From Sphingobium sp. (GTDB lineage Bacteria; Pseudomonadota; Alphaproteobacteria; Sphingomonadales; Sphingomonadaceae), in NCBI GenBank assembly GCA_020446425.1, contig JAGRES010000031.1, forward strand, positions 1 through 64,000: a DNA stretch of 64,000 nt. The letters are read 5' to 3'. The translations under genes and the position numbers were made by a program. Every line of letters starts with the position of its first letter. Position 1 is the first letter of the stretch. The notes under the pieces were generated by a model that was given only the letters and a program-made list of their open reading frames with translations, was not told the DNA's origin and searched no databases. Below, piece after piece: positions 63,628 to 64,000 of the stretch.

Positions 63628-64000
63628 AGCTCCACCCCCTGCCCCACGGGCTGATTGACGTTGACGACCGCGTCCTTCGGGTTGCGGCGGTTCTGTTGGG
63701 CAATATTCTGTCCGCGTACGCCGCTACGCGCCCGATGCGTCAGCACAATCGCGCCGATCATCGCGACGAGCAGGATGATGCCCGCCGCTTCGAACAGGAA
63801 GATATAGCGCGTGTAGAGCAGCGCACCGATGGCTTCGATATTGTGCATATCGGTGGGCACAGGCGCAGCACGTCCAGCCAACTCGACGGGGCCGGCCTGC
63901 CAGATGCCGACGCCGAGCAGGATTTCCGCGAGTAGTACCAGCGCGATCAGCATGCCGAAGGGCAGATAGCTGACGAAACCGGCGCGCAGCTCCGCGAAGT
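63624..64000 (-). CDS. nuoJ: NADH-quinone oxidoreductase subunit J (5' end outside the window)
   Basis: The open frame runs to the window edge, giving 124 residues of the C-terminal part ([15 protein letters not shown], then [53 protein letters not shown]). This matches NuoJ/ND6, normally about 200 residues, so roughly 75 N-terminal residues are missing. An internal ATG at 63953 is not the true start. It overlaps nuoK by 4 bp. Confidence 0.94.
   Translation of the reverse strand, partial: FAELRAGFVSYLPFGMLIALVLLAEILLGVGIWQAGPVELAGRAAPVPTDMHNIEAIGALLYTRYIFLFEAAGIILLVAMIGAIVLTHRARSGVRGQNIAQQNRRNPKDAVVNVNQPVGQGVEL

Overview
The window reads as chromosomal DNA of a sphingomonad-type alphaproteobacterium (Sphingomonadales). 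The evidence is the overall gene content and order, the two TonB-dependent receptors, an alphaproteobacterial LexA box (GTTC-N7-GTTC), the DUF1467/ribonuclease J/nuo cluster, and two copies of a palindromic intergenic repeat. Coding density is high. The only gene-free stretch near 300 bp is 27497-27799, which holds a heat-shock promoter and leader. No phage, IS element or CRISPR array is visible.

Layout. 1-8.7 kb: the end of an unidentified gene, then rarA, a DUF1285 gene, a CoA-type NUDIX hydrolase and cca on the + strand. A GGDEF-EAL protein, parC and a YitT-type membrane protein follow on the - strand. 8.7-12.4 kb: purC-purS-purQ, a DUF5818-like small gene, the queuosine-precursor transporter yhhQ, a hairpin-rich spacer, tRNA-Arg(TCT) and tRNA-Gly(TCC). 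12.5-18.6 kb: a LysR-type protein with an acidic linker, a His-rich ZnuD-like TonB receptor behind a Zur-like palindrome, and an ammonium transporter fused to a methyl-accepting signalling domain. 18.6-28.3 kb: nadB and an ABC ATPase (-); a small zinc-binding protein, tldD, a UbiH-type hydroxylase and a lipoprotein hydrolase (+); a TPR/GT41 O-GlcNAc-transferase-like protein (-); and an Hsp20 gene with a sigma-32-like promoter and a ROSE-like leader. 28.5-33.6 kb: tpiA, a siderophore-type TonB receptor, secG and pyrG (-). 33.8-43.2 kb: ppiD, trpE, an exported alpha/beta hydrolase, trpG, trpD, trpC, moaC, moeA and lexA (+). 43.2-48.2 kb: comEC (-), gltX and gltA (+). 48.2-55.1 kb: a four-gene - strand cluster (HPt-like, nucleotidyltransferase-like membrane protein, DUF2336-like, histidine-kinase-like), divergent from a TipN-like coiled-coil membrane protein, then a DUF1467 gene. 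55.1-64 kb: the end of the complex I operon, nuoJ(partial)-K-L-M-N-birA-coaX-rnj-DUF1467.

Two systems stand out. The first is the Amt-methyl-accepting chimera (16153-18585). It keeps the twin histidines of an ammonium channel but ends in a complete chemoreceptor-type hairpin, so it looks like an ammonium sensor. The second is the 48.2-52.3 kb cluster, where the phospho-accepting histidine is replaced in both the kinase-like protein (Phe) and the HPt-like protein (Trp). This implies signalling by something other than a conventional phosphorelay, next to a possible polarity factor. Several regulatory sites are also legible: paired LexA boxes in a strong lexA promoter, a Zur-like site, a Fur-like site, and a sigma-32 promoter with three leader hairpins before hsp20.

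All family assignments were made by reading motifs; no database search was run.
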